64,000 bases of DNA from Tremella fuciformis (taxonomy: Eukaryota > Basidiomycota > Tremellomycetes > Tremellales > Tremellaceae), in the NCBI GenBank assembly GCA_032768795.1, contig CP136493.1, positions 2,170,001 through 2,234,000 of the forward strand, in the 5' to 3' direction. Shown piece after piece: positions 40,912-52,478 of the stretch. Positions within the stretch are counted from its first letter, which is position 1; each line of letters opens with the position of its first letter. The position numbers were made by a program, and so were the translations under genes. The notes under the pieces are model-generated. The model searched no databases. It saw only the letters and a program-made list of their open reading frames with translations, and was not told the DNA's origin.

Positions 40912-41452
40912 CTACTCGCTCTGGTCCGGCTCCGATGGCTCGGTGGGGACGGGCCCGCTGGCGGTATCATCAGCCTTCACGGACTTCGACTCCTGTACGG
41001 TAGGAGTGTCAGGTTCCACCCCTTTGGTTTCTTCATCGATCAAAGGATCTTGTCCGTCCTGAGGGGCCGTGTGTGCGTCTTCGCCATCATCATTCTGGAC
41101 TCCATCTGGGTCCTCGCTTCCCGCAACGCTGCTCTGGGAAGGGGTGCTGGCGGTCTTGTCGGATTGAGAATCCTCGTCCTCTTCGTCCTCAACAGCTTTT
41201 TTGCCATCAGACTCCTCGTCACCTTCGCTTTGTCCTTCAGCGGGGTTCGGGGAGCTTGGCGCCGCGGTAGGCGGTGTGGAACTACATGTCAGTACACCAC
41301 CAAGGATCATGTGTATATGATACCAACCCTGCGGTGACCGAGACTTCCTGGAATTTAGTCGTCACTTTGTCTACTGCCGAAAGCTTGCCAGGGACACCCG
41401 ACTTGGCGCCCACTTCGCTTGTTGGGGGCTGAGTGGTTTGAGTATCGTCCAT
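40912..41452 (-). CDS. orphan acidic disordered protein
   Basis: Exon 1 41452-41328 (MDDTQTTQPPTSEVGAKSG), a 46-nt intron, exon 2 41281-40912, in phase; about 164 residues. Exon 1 has a possible amphipathic helix (KLSAVDKVTTKFQEV). Exon 2 is rich in Glu, Asp and Ser (EGDEESDGKKAVEDEEDEDS) and ends EPSEPDQSE. A TATA box (about 41548-41554, minus strand) lies about 96 bp upstream. Composition resembles the product at 37766, so the two may be distant relatives. Unknown function. Confidence 0.6.
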
Positions 41453-43034
41453 ATCCGGTTGCTTGGCGATGGAACCTATTTATTGATGTGCTCAGGGTCG
41501 GGTGCGCTGCTGTGATAGGGGAAACGGGACCTCATCGCGCGCGGATTATATATGTTGATGGAGGTGGCTTCTTCCCAACGAGCCTTCACAAGAGCCAGAC
41601 CAGAGGAGTGAAAAGAGCGGCCTTCTTTGCAAAAAGCTTGGCAAATGATTGGGGATGGAAAGTTCGAGACACTCGTTTAGAAGGCATTTGGCAACTAGAT
41701 TGGGGTGGACATCGTCGACGATGAGAGGAGGGGAGATAAGAGGTCAGGTGGAGCTGGCAAAGGATACATTGCGGCGTGTAAGGCCTTTGAGGCTTACAAC
41801 GGATCGTCACTTCGAGCACCTTCGTTGGTCTTCGTCTGGATTGAGGGGCCACCTCGAGCAATACGCATCCTTGGAAAGAGCTCATATCCGTTTGCAAAGC
41901 CAGCAGCAAGGGCTGACAAAGAGTGCAAATTGACAGAAGTCCTGAGCGGCCCGGCAGCTCAAAACCCTGCGGCGTCTCTTTGTCATCGAGAATTGGTTAT
42001 TGTACACTCCAAGCTACTTGTAATCTGCCATTTGCAATGACACTGGCTTGTGCAGCATGCAGTATTGCGACTCATTGGCTGCCACTCGCCGATTATCGAG
42101 ATGGAGCGAAGGTTTCCGGGTGAGGAAGAGAGTCGCGGAACGATGGGGCTTAAAGAAATGCCAGTCTGCGAAACAGATGCCTCTTCCTCGGCCGGGGCAC
42201 AATCTCAAGTGGACCCGACTTGGTCACGGTACACAAGCGACGTGAGGGAATTTAGCAGGCTACTAGCCAGGGAGAGCACCAGGACGTTCCCGATGCCCCG
42301 ATCACACACTGTCCCATCAGTGTGTCGCTCGCCTCATGGAATCGCTGAGGTTGTCTTTTTCCTGTTGGAAGCGAGGAGATCGAAAGGTGGTGTCTCAATG
42401 TAGGCATGCGATTGCATACGAGGTCTCATCAAACACAGATAGCCTAGAACAAGGAAACATGCACTGTAATCGGGAGATCATACGTTCTAACGTAGATCAT
42501 TGTGCAGAACATCGGTAGGGTCAGTGAACATCCCGGGCCGTCAAAACAGAGTTCGTCAACGCCGACAAGGCGATTGGGTGGAAGGTACCCTCACTGCCCA
42601 GAAGTGCCCTTCTGCCCCGGAGGAGGGGCTTGAGTTTTGTCCCCTGGATTCCCAGGCTGATACGTCTGTCGAAGGTCGCTGGCTTTCCTCCACTTTCAAT
42701 TGAGATGAGCAAACACACCTTCGCGGCCGCGGCCCCAAAGTCCCCGCCCTGCCTTCTTAGGTTCCAGTATTGGGAACGAAGTTGCTAACCGACGGGTGAC
42801 TGATAAGATGAGTAGGCATGGGAGGGCGTCTCGACTAGTAGCGGAACATGAAACTCTGCCAAACCGAGCACAGCCAAACGGCTGGGCGGTCGGACGCAGA
42901 AGGCCGAGCCCAATGATTGTGGAAGGCGATCACAATCATTTGGCGGTCAAATAGTCGCATGGGAAAAGTTGTAACAAAAATGGTTCATATGGCGGAAGCG
43001 AAAGGACGATGGGAATATCAACAGTCATCTGGAA
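41453..43034. other. mostly unannotated, weak plus-strand frames
   Basis: Contains the promoter of the gene at 41452 and a plus-strand frame 42104-42403 (MERRFPGEEESRGTMGLKEM...) that could be a small orphan gene. No TATA box or splice support. Ends at the target site tggaa of Copia 2. Confidence 0.3.
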
Positions 43035-43190
43035 TGTTACACAATGATGAGAGCTATACATTCGTCCATCTCTGCAGTTCTCTACTTATGAGCTGTCGCT
43101 CTGCTCAAGCCATCTACATAAGGTTACTCATTTGGCCGCAAGAGGCAATTCTGACCCTATGAGGCGTCTCTCGGGGCCTATTGTTCAACA
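43035..43190 (-). repeat. 3' LTR of Copia 2
   Basis: 156 bp. Lacks the TATATATA of Copia 1 (ctacttatgagc in its place). Confidence 0.95.
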
Positions 43191-46100
43191 CTCCCCCTCG
43201 AAGTCTGCAGGCTGCAGGTGGCCGCAACAGGTCTGGCGGTTGTGCCAAGGACCTACCGGGCATCCCCAAGCCTGCTGATCTTCGCTCCAGGACGATAGAG
43301 GCCCGAGACCGCGCGTCGCGAGCGTCGCACGGTCCAGACCAACACTTCCTTCAGGCTGATGGGAAGGCGTCCGGCCGTTCTCCATCAATACCAACCCAAA
43401 ATCGATGATCTTGGTGTCTGCCGGTAGCCCTGATCCTCTTTGGGATCCTCTGGCTCCCCCTGCATGCATACAGTCTCTGATACCCCGTGTGCATGCAGTA
43501 AAGCGTTGCCAATGAAGCTGAGTCGCGAGCTGACTATCGGCATTTCGGCGTTTTGACCCGACCACGTGGTGTGGCAGACGAACCGGAGCGCGACTGACTT
43601 TGTCATTCAACGTCTTCTCGCTACCGCCGATGCCTTCTAGATCGCTGAATGCAGCCGCTAGGTGGACGAGAGCGCGCTCCCCGCCGGCAGGCGGACGCCC
43701 CAGACCCAGAGCTTCAAAATGGCGCGCGTGAGCGGCCGCCGGGAGCGACTTTGTGAGGATATCCGCCTTCTGGTCTGCAGAGCTGACGTACCGCAGGCTC
43801 ACCTTGCCTGCGTCGACAAGTTCTCGGATCAAATGATGCTTTATGTCGATATGTTTGGTCCGAGAGTGAGTGGTTGGCTGTCCTGCGAGTCGGATGGACC
43901 CCTGGTTGTCGCAGAAGAGCGGCGTTGGTGATCTCTGCTCGAGTCCTAGCTCACAGAGCAGGTTCCTGAGCCAAACCGCCTCCTTGGCTGCTTCTGCGAC
44001 AGCGATGTATTCGGCCTCAACCGTCGATGTCGAGACCGTGGCTTGCCTGCGAGACGACCATGTGATCGCCGAGCCCTTGAACTCCATCAACCAGCCTGTG
44101 GTTGACCGCCGAGTGTCCTTGCAACCCGCCCAGTCCGAATCTACCCAGCCCTGCAGCCCGTCGTCTTTCCCGCCGCCTAGCCTGAGCCCGACAGTCCGTG
44201 TGTGGGCTAGGTAGGTCAGGACGCCTTGTGCGAGGTCCCAATGCTGACGGGTAGGCGCCGCGAGCGCCCTGGATAGATACGAGGCGGCGAACATGACGTC
44301 CGGGCGGGTGCAGCCCGCTAGCCATAAGAGACATCCTACCAGTTCTTGATAGGGCGTTAAGGCTGTTGACACGTCCTCTGCATCGATCTTGGCGTCCTGT
44401 GGCAGCGGTGTCGATCGTGAGCGTCTACTCGTGTGCTCCGGGAAGCGCTCGAGCACCCTGTCGATATACGCGGGCTGACTCAGCCAGATCGTCTGTCTAG
44501 CCTTGTCTTGCGATACCTTCATCCCGAGCACGGTGCCGACGTCGCCTATGACGGTGATCGTCCACTCAGCCTTTAGGGCTGTCCACAGGGTGTCGATCTC
44601 CCCCTGCGACGATGCGGCAATCACGATGTCGTCGACATAGACCAAGACAAGCACGATTCGGCCTTGTCGGTCCTGCCGCACATACAGTCCCCAGTCACCG
44701 TTCGTCCTCTGGAAGCCCTGTCGACGTAAGACCCGTCCTAGCTCTTCCCACCAGTTCCTTGCTGACTGCTTTAGACCGTACAGGCTTTTCAGGAGCAGCA
44801 GAGCATCGCAGCCTGGTCTCCGCCGCATCCCGTCCGGATACCGAATGTAGACCTCTGTGTCGATTGGGCGACGGAATCTTAGCTCTGAGGCAATGGGATT
44901 CCGGTCACCTGTTGCCCGCTCAGCACTTGCTATGAGTGATGCATTCGGACTTACCTGTTGCCCGCTCAGCACTTGCTATGAGTGATGAGGAGGGCAACAG
45001 GCGGCGGCATTCTACAAGGTCGTCGAGGGTGTCGGCGTTATATGCGGAGTTATCGTTGTGGCAGCTTCCCCTGCCTCGTCGAGGATGAACCTCGTCGAGG
45101 CACAACCTCGTCGAGGATGTGTGTGCCTCGACGAGGCTACTCGAGGCTGAGTCAAGCTCATGTGAGCGTACTACCTATTTCCGTCGTTGGGCTGTTCAGA
45201 TACGCTCCTTCGACGTCGGCCTGTGCGACAATCATGCGGTCGGCTGCAGCGATCGCCAGCAACAGTCTCAGAGACCCGAGACGGCCTACCGGCGCGAACG
45301 TCTCTTCAAAATCGACGCCCGGCACCTGCGAGAAGCCCTGTGCGACAAGCCGAGCCTTGTGTTTGACCACGTTGCCGTCGGCATCGGTCTTGACTTTGAA
45401 TACCCAACGCGATCCGACTGCCTTGCGATCTGCAGGAAGTTTGACCTCTCGCCATGTCCCCTTACTCTCGATGTTCGCAATTTCCTTCTCCATGGCGGCA
45501 ATCCACTCTGCTCTGTCATCGCTAGCCATCGCCTCAGCTAGGTTCCTGGGATCTACAGGCATCACGGGGCCGTCGGCGGCATTGGCGGATAGGAAGGCGA
45601 AAGGGCTATGCAGCCGCTCAACGATCGCACCGAACTTTGCGGGCGCTTTCTTCTCGCGGACGGGCCGTCCGACGGTATTGGCGGCCACGGGAGGTGCCGG
45701 CGGGGTCTCGACGACTGGTACATACGTCCACCTGTCGGCAACGGGAATCCTGGAACGATTGGTGGCTACAGGGAGACGGGATGGACGGGGGACCCGAGGC
45801 TGCTCGGGTGTGTTGGAAACGGCAACTGCGGGATTGTTGATTGTGAGCTCTTCCTCTGAGATCTCAACCCCGGCGACATTTTTCTGGGCTTGCCCGGAGT
45901 CCTGCTGATCCTCAGATACCTCCAGATTGTCTCTATCATCACCCTGGCTTGAATGACTGGCGATCTTGCCTCCCATCGATCCAACCGGTATGAGCTGTGC
46001 TTGGTCGCTTTGGGTCACGTGACCGACATCGGCCTCGTCGTCCTCTGACACCTCGAGCACTTTGATGTCTCTACGATGGGCTATCTCACCCGTGGCGTCA

Positions 46101-48592
46101 AGCTGGACGATCCAGCCGCTCTGGGTCTCACTCTGACCGAGCACCCGACACGCCTCGCCGCGCTCTGTCGTAAATGACGCTTTACGGCGGATTTGAGACG
46201 GGATCTGCGCATGACACCTTTGCCCGAATCGCAGGACGGAATCTAGGCCTCTCTCCCGCCCTGTAAGTGCGCTCCAGGCCGATAGGCCCGTCCGGGCTGA
46301 CATAGACAGCTTCATAAGGATCACTGCGGCATAACGGGCTGCGAAAGACCAATAGGAGTGAGGCAAACGGCTATCGGCTAGCATTGCGGCTGTCATGTCT
46401 TTGATGGTGCGTATCGTTCGTTCAGCCGCCCCGTTGAGCTCGGGCGTGTACCTAGGCGTCATGTAATGCTGAATACCGGCTGACTGATAGAAAGCGCGGG
46501 CTTCCAAGCTGTCGAACTCGCCTCCGCCGTCGCTGCGAATGACTCGGACGCGATCTCCGAGCTGCCGCTCGATCTTGGCTACAAACTGCTGCAAGGCGTT
46601 AAACGCCTCTGACTTCCGGCCTATCGGGACCACGCCAAGGATCTTGCTTGAGCGCTCGATAGCTACGAGCATGTTCTCGCATCCGTCAACGGACGTCTCG
46701 AACGGTCCGGTAATGTCAACATCAACGCCGACACCGTCGCCGCCGCCTCTGACCAGCGGAGCGTCACCCGCCTTGGGCGGCCTGGTAATTTTGGTGCGGG
46801 CGCACACCTCGCATGCAGCGGTGACGAACGGATCGTCCTTATAGGCGCGCCAGGGCTCGGTAAGTAGGTCTTTCCTACCCAGCTCTTTGAGCCGCTCAAC
46901 GCCTATATGACCTAGACGCTGATGCTCAGCCTCGAGCGGTGATCTAGCGTCGACAGCGGTGGCAAGCAAGATCGTGGGGTGCGTCCTGCCAAGTCGCATG
47001 GTCCAAAGCGAGCCTTTCTTTCGCAGAGCTAGCCTTTCCTGCCGTCGCTCGAGCGTCCCGCCGTCCCCTTTCAAATCGGCCCGCCAGCCCCACCGAAGCA
47101 GCCTCGAGAGCGAGCAGAGGCTGACTCGAGCCGTCGGGACATGATAGACGTCTCGAAGCGTGAGGCGTTGCCCGGACGACAGAACGAGATCTACCTCGCC
47201 CACCTCGATAGCCTGGATTGTGCCGGTGTCGCTGGCTAGCCCAAAGACTCGAGGCGTGTCAAGACGGCGGACACGCTTTAGGATTGACCGGTGCGGGGTC
47301 AAATGATCGGTGGCTCCGCTATCTAGGACCCAGACGGGCTCGACGGCCTCCGACTCGACCTGCAGGGTGTCTGCGGTGAACAGAGCGTCATTACCAGCCT
47401 CTGCAGACTCGTCCTCAAACCACGGGTCGTCGAGCTGGTCGGGAAAGACGATGCGATTGTCGCTATCGTCGTCGAGCTCGGCCCATTCGGTAGCGGCAAC
47501 GGTGAGACCTGCCCATGGATCCATGTCAACTTCCAGGGCTGCAGCGAGCAGTCCGGAGTCGGCCTTAGGCGGGATCGTGATCCTCTTATCGGCGGCGGTG
47601 ACGTCCTGGCGTTCTTGGACGCCCTTGCGTTCGCCGCGGCCACCTCTCTGTCGAGCAGAACGACCGCCACGGCCCTGCAGGCCGCCGCGCTGCAGTTCTG
47701 CAGCCTTCTTGCGGCAATCACGCTCCCAATGACCTTTCTTGCCGCAATGTCGACATTCGTCATTGGTCTTGTCTCTCTCGAAGCGCGGGCGACGCTCGAC
47801 AGCCATCGCGAGCGGTTTGCCGCCATTACCTTGCCGTTGAGGCGGCCTAGCCCGTCGTCGCGCGATCTCGGTCGTGTATTTCGAGAGCACGACGGCCCAG
47901 GACTGCTTGTCCTTGGCGATGGGGGCCAATTCAGCCCTCACGATGTTGAAGGCGGGGTCAAGGATCGTGGCGAGGAATCTCTGAGCGCGCTCGGTGTCGC
48001 TCAGGACGATCCCGACGCGCTTGCCGTCCGAAATCGCCTTGGAGAACGTCTCGACATGAGCGCTCATCTCGTCTGCGGAGGCGTCCCCTCGAAGATCGAG
48101 CGTCCACAGGCGGGCGTGCACGATCCTCTGATTCTCAAGCAGATCGGCCTCGTGCATCCTGTCGCAATACTTCCACATGTCGACTGCAGCGAGCAGGTCT
48201 TCAATGTCGAGCCGAACGGCCTCCGAAACCGTCCCCTTCAACATCGCCTGTGCCCTGCTCTCTCGGGCTTGCCACCTCTCCCAGTCTTTCTTATCCTCGC
48301 TGCTGAGCCCGCCAGCCTCGGATCCCGCCGGCATGACAGACCCGGCTCGAGTGCGGCGCTCGGTGGCTGCAACGCGCCCTGGCTCAAGATCAAGGCCCAA
48401 GGCTGCATTCCAGCAGTCTCCGAGCTGCAGGGCGACTTCTACGGCCGCCCGCCATGGGGCGTATGACGAGGGATCGTGCGAGAGCTTTGGGATCGCGTCG
48501 ATGTTGACTCTGGTGGCAGACATCGCGATAAAGGTAGGTAAAGGTGGTCTGTGCACACGCGGGGGTGCTGATTTTGATAGATATGACGGCAC
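43185..48592 (-). pseudogene. gag-pol: Copia 2 gag-pol, interrupted in the RT domain
   Basis: The upstream part (48592 to 45187) holds gag, the CCHC knuckle CRHCGKKGHWERDC, protease DSGATDHL, integrase and the start of RT up to VEGAYLNSP. The downstream part (44868 to 43185) resumes at DTEVYIRYPDG and keeps YVDD, RNase H and the long C-terminal extension. Apart from the insert both parts remain open and closely match Copia 1, so inactivation was recent. The stop codon again lies in the LTR. Confidence 0.92.
44869..45186. mobile_element. 318-bp non-autonomous inverted-repeat element (MITE-like)
   Basis: Inserted in the Copia 2 RT with target duplication ttggg (44864-44868 and 45187-45191). 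The ends cgacggaa and ttccgtcg form an 8-bp terminal inverted repeat. Inside, a 35-bp segment is repeated at 44907-44941 and 44953-44987, and a run of cctcgtcgagg/cctcgacgagg palindromes lies at about 45075-45145. No coding capacity. The transposase family is unknown to me; 5-bp duplications are known for Transib, but the end sequence does not fit its usual start. Confidence 0.85.
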
Positions 48593-48847
48593 GGTGTGCG
48601 TCAGCGGAACGATACCTCACAGGGGACGACTTTCGCGATAGAGCGCCTGTTACTAGGCCCGACGCTCTCCCTGTGTGCTTACGAGGTGTTCTCGTTCTTC
48701 CTCTAGCCTTCTCTGACGGCTAGGAACTTCCTCGAGCGTCCGCGGCGATGTAGACGGCGACGGCTCGGTTTGTGGCGGTGTCTAGAGCGTCTGCGGCGAC
48801 GGCGACGGCTCGATAGACAGCCCGTATGCTCTCTGTAGTCTCGGGCT

Positions 48848-48867
48848 GAGACTTGGGACTTTTAATC
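48848..48867 (-). promoter_or_regulatory. Copia 2 primer binding site
   Basis: Identical to the Copia 1 site (gagacttgggacttttaatc on the plus strand), abutting the 5' LTR. Confidence 0.55.
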
Positions 48868-49023
48868 TGTTACACAATGATGAGAGCTATACATTCGTCC
48901 ATCTCTGCAGTTCTCTACTTATGAGCTGTCGCTCTGCTCAAGCCATCTACATAAGGTTACTCATTTGGCCGCAAGAGGCAATTCTGACCCTATGAGGCGT
49001 CTCTCGGGGCCTATTGTTCAACA
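48868..49023 (-). repeat. 5' LTR of Copia 2
   Basis: 156 bp, identical by eye to the copy at 43035. Confidence 0.95.
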
Positions 49024-49188
49024 TGGAAGAGGTTGGAATCAGGCATTCGAGCGAAGCCATAGGCCGAAGGCTTTACGGATGAAGATTGGACAAAGGAAGA
49101 CTGTACACAAGTAACCACTCTACGTGGGTGCGCGACCTAAAAAGTCGGTCAATAATCATCTTGATCGTAAGAGATCTGTTCTGCCCGC

Positions 49189-49641
49189 CTAGGCCCATCG
49201 ATCGGTGCGGGTGCCAGGGGGAGTTGGTGAGCGAGGCCGCCTGTACGGAGGTCGAATCACGACCGGGGTTAGAGGGCGAGGGTCTCTATACGCGGGCTGA
49301 TACACAAGCGAGCGATCAACAGTGTTTTGATTCGCAGTCGAAAGCCGAGTTGTGTAGGACGTAGTATAACCCGCTGGACCTGAGTAAGACGATCCAGCTC
49401 TCCTATTCGGGTCAGACTCTCTAAGCCCCGGGGCATAAGATCCATGATGATCGCTCGCCGATCTGCTGCCCGCTGCTGCGTCAGAGCCGTGCGGGGCATA
49501 ATACCCATGATAATCGGTCGCCGATCTGCCGCCCGCCGCTGCGTCAGAACCGTGGAATGTGTATGTCCGCTGAGTAGGAGTCGAAGCAGCGCTCTGCCTA
49601 TGAGTGCTTGAGGAGTTCTGCGCTCTCTGCGAATCAGACAT
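49189..49641 (-). CDS. orphan 150-aa protein with internal repeat
   Basis: A single frame MSDSQRAQNSSSTHRQSAAS to PPGTRTDRWA. A 21-residue unit HGSDAAAGGRSATDYHGYYAP is present twice in tandem (about residues 30-70). Rich in Ser, Tyr, Arg and Pro, so probably disordered. A TATA-like gatataag (minus strand, about 49753-49760) lies about 112 bp upstream. No known domain. Confidence 0.55.
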   Translation of the reverse strand: MSDSQRAQNSSSTHRQSAASTPTQRTYTFHGSDAAAGGRSATDYHGYYAPHGSDAAAGSRSASDHHGSYAPGLRESDPNRRAGSSYSGPAGYTTSYTTRLSTANQNTVDRSLVYQPAYRDPRPLTPVVIRPPYRRPRSPTPPGTRTDRWA

Positions 49642-51505
49642 GATTTATGTCCAGGTAGATCTCGAAAGTCAGGAGGAAGGGCAAGGTACTAGGGTTGAAA
49701 AGTGAGATCAGGGAACAGGTTCGAGTCAAACACGATTCGAATCAGCGGTTGGCTTATATCTTTTCCAGGAGGGCGAAAACCATGCTGAATAACGCGGAGA
49801 TCATGCTGCAAGGTACACGAAACTCTGACTGAGTCTTAAATGCAAGGACAGACAAAGGTTGAATTACAAATCGGGACTTCCTTTCACGAGAAAGCTCGCT
49901 CTGTGAAGAGATGTCAGAGCACTCAGACTAGGGAGCTCATTGGAAAAAATGCATGAACACCGGAGTGCTCAGGTGGGTCCAGACCCCATCGAGTCGTGAG
50001 GACTTGAAAATAAACCGTACAAAGGACGAGTTCCTTTCTGTGGCAGGCGAGTCGGAGCAGCGAGAAGGCAGAACGCGCAACAAGGTCTACAGATACGATA
50101 TACTCATCGTGACGATAAGGTCAAGAGTGCCGCCGCTTGAAAAGTTGACAGGTTTTGTAAATGGAAAACCCCAAGTCTCGTCTTCAAATCGACGGCCGCC
50201 GTCCCTCCAGAAGTCCGATCGTAGGCGAAGACGGACGAGCGGGAATTGAAATGTGGGGGCACCATAGCGCCAGTGATTGCGATCTACGCTGCCGGTCCGG
50301 ATTGCAGATACCGCATACAGCGGTCCATGTCGCACAACGACTACGATTCTTTTGCACATAGCTCTGTACACCCGTAGCGCTGTGCTAGCGAGCGGTGTAC
50401 GACTGCCTGCATATCGTCTGATCGCTCTACCCGTCATCTCATCGAGCGATGCTGTGAGGGGGTACCGGGACCGATGAGATTCCAAGTCAATTTCGTAGGA
50501 TCAGGGATGAATAATGGTGCATGAGGCCCCGGCATGGTCCCTTGGTGAGAGGCATGCCGTGTGGTCAGGAGGCGATCTATATCCATCGCAGTTATACACC
50601 TCAACAGATCGCCAAGCAAAAGACTTGGGAGTGCCACTACACGATCGTACACCAGCTTCCACATCAATGACACGGATGGGTCAGAGGGACCTAGATTGAA
50701 GCGCTTCTTTGTGTGACAAGTGAGATGCTTGCCGAGCTCGCCAGCTATATGATTGCCTGCAGAGAGATCAGCCAACATGCACACTTGCAGGGCTGAAACG
50801 TCTAGAGGTAATGCCGGCTAGTGCCCCCATAGTAAAGCTCCAGCTATCCATGTGTTTCGCGATACGTTCACGCGGTGTGTGTTGAATCTATTCCTGCGGG
50901 AGGTATCTCTAGTAGCATACTACGAGCCCAACACGGCTCTGCCGCCGATGTTCATGAACGGTAAGGGTGGGCTACGTGCAGACGGGGGTGGCTTGTCCCC
51001 CAATGCCTTCCTCCGTGCGCCACTGTCTTCTCCTTGAAATGCTGTCAAGCAAGGTCGAGCTAGCTCGAGGGCTTACATGGCTACTTCTGCCAAATCCGCC
51101 TCCCCCCCTCCCTTTTTCCACACCTCCTTGGAAGCTAGGTGGAGAGGTCCGCTGTGGAGAAGTGAAGAGGGCCACCCCGTCAGCACAGCGGCCACGCGCC
51201 TTCTTTGTGCAAGCTGCTATGTTACAGCAAAAGCGGTGTGTGGAGTACAGGGGGCTTCCACCCCGTACGAAGGAAAGTAGAATGAGATCTGTGCCGCTCA
51301 CTTCGTAATCAACGATCTGAGAAGGCGGCCCCTCCTGCCTTCCAACAGTAAGACCTAGAATGATCCTTGTGAAAGGCCCGCCTGTCTTTAGGGTCATAGG
51401 TAGACTCTTCCGATAGCTTATAGCGAGCAGATAAGGATTGCGGCAAATCTCATCCACGCCCACGGTCGTTCGATCAGAAATCTATCCTCTCGTGTCACCT
51501 CGAGC
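49642..51505. other. unannotated 1.9 kb
   Basis: Several medium frames on both strands (for example minus 50434-50784 and minus 50972-51463), none with promoter, splice or family support. The right end is the promoter of the gene at 51506. Confidence 0.3.
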
Positions 51506-52240
51506 ATGTCCTCTTGCAAGCCTCACCCCACCAACGGCGGAGGAAATATCTCCACCAAACGCTATACCGCAACGATGGGTCCCGCAGGCCCGTGTGTTGA
51601 GCTGACCTATATCAACGGATCAGGCGGTATGGTCGCAGGCTACGATAACAACAACGGTTTCGACCTCTTCTCAGACGACTTTCTCTCAAAAAGTGGCCTG
51701 GATTTGACTCTTCACCAGGCTTACTCTGAACGCGAAGAGGCAAACAAGGTCTATCACGAATTCCGCAAGCAGACTCCCAAAGAGCAATGGTTCTGCCTCT
51801 TTGACAATGAGGACAAGTCTGGTTTTGTCCGGGTAGGTCGCAAAGAGTCACAGACCAAGGAGTTTGAGCATCACCGCACTACTAAGCGATTCAAGAGCCC
51901 CGGTAAGGACATCTGGGAGATCGAGCTCCGGGCTTGGGGATCCAACGAGTCCGGCAAGGAGTTCGAGTGGATCAAGGATCCAGCTTTCTGGCCGAAACAG
52001 TGTGTTTCAAGTTACGTGACGCTGCGGCAGCCTGCCGGTGACAGGACTGAAGGGCAGAGCGTGTCGAGATTCGACATCTACCATGTGCACTCTCCTACTG
52101 AGAGGGACGCCGCTGAAGCTGAAACATCGCGCTCTCAGTCAGTAATCACCACGTACGAGTCGACGAACGACCGGATCTGGGACATATCTGACGGGACTGG
52201 GGGCGCGGAGACTTGTGACCGTGTCAAATCACGTCTGTAA
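51506..52240 (+). CDS. orphan 244-aa protein
   Basis: A single frame MSSCKPHPTNGGGNISTKRY to CDRVKSRL. The central part looks globular: AGYDNNNGFDLFSDDFLSKS, KEQWFCLFDNEDKSGFVRVG and DIWEIELRAWGSN. The last 60 residues look disordered. No signal peptide. I do not recognise the family. It is the only plus-strand member of the 37-57 kb island, and it appears more ordered than its neighbours. Confidence 0.65.
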   Translation: MSSCKPHPTNGGGNISTKRYTATMGPAGPCVELTYINGSGGMVAGYDNNNGFDLFSDDFLSKSGLDLTLHQAYSEREEANKVYHEFRKQTPKEQWFCLFDNEDKSGFVRVGRKESQTKEFEHHRTTKRFKSPGKDIWEIELRAWGSNESGKEFEWIKDPAFWPKQCVSSYVTLRQPAGDRTEGQSVSRFDIYHVHSPTERDAAEAETSRSQSVITTYESTNDRIWDISDGTGGAETCDRVKSRL

Positions 52241-52478
52241 TCAGTGCCGCGCATGCATGTGCAGTGAACCGTTTTTGCCAGTATCCTCCAGTGAAATCTA
52301 GTAATCACATTCAGAAGCAGGCTACGGATAGGTAAAAGTCATACGTCAAACCTTGACGGATGAAGCGTGTGGTGTATACACAGAAAAATGTTTGGCGAAG
52401 GGCAGCAAAGCCACCAGTCGGGTAAGTCTCGTAGTCAGACCAGTCCTGCTTGCGAGACCGGGGCCGCAGCTCAAGTCC
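52241..52478. other. convergent 3' region
   Basis: Nothing recognised. Confidence 0.4.

Larger units (their letters stand above)
43035..49023 (-). mobile_element. Copia element 2, disabled by an inserted inverted-repeat element
   Basis: 5989 bp, minus strand, two identical-looking 156-bp LTRs, target duplication tggaa (43030-43034 and 49024-49028). The internal region is a close copy of Copia 1, with the same primer site and purine tract. A 318-bp insert at 44869-45186 breaks the RT. LTRs differ from Copia 1 at roughly one base in seven. Confidence 0.95.

Noticed and set aside
44982..45908. 308-codon plus-strand frame
   Set aside because: Antisense shadow of Copia 2 pol and the MITE. The counterpart in Copia 1 is split into shorter frames, and no promoter or domain is seen.
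47615..48466. 283-codon plus-strand frame
   Set aside because: Antisense shadow of the Copia 2 gag region. In Copia 1 the corresponding frame is broken into pieces.
50972..51463. 163-codon minus-strand frame left of the gene at 51506
   Set aside because: Low-complexity Gly/Arg/Ser end and no TATA box or conserved motif; it overlaps the likely promoter of the plus-strand gene.
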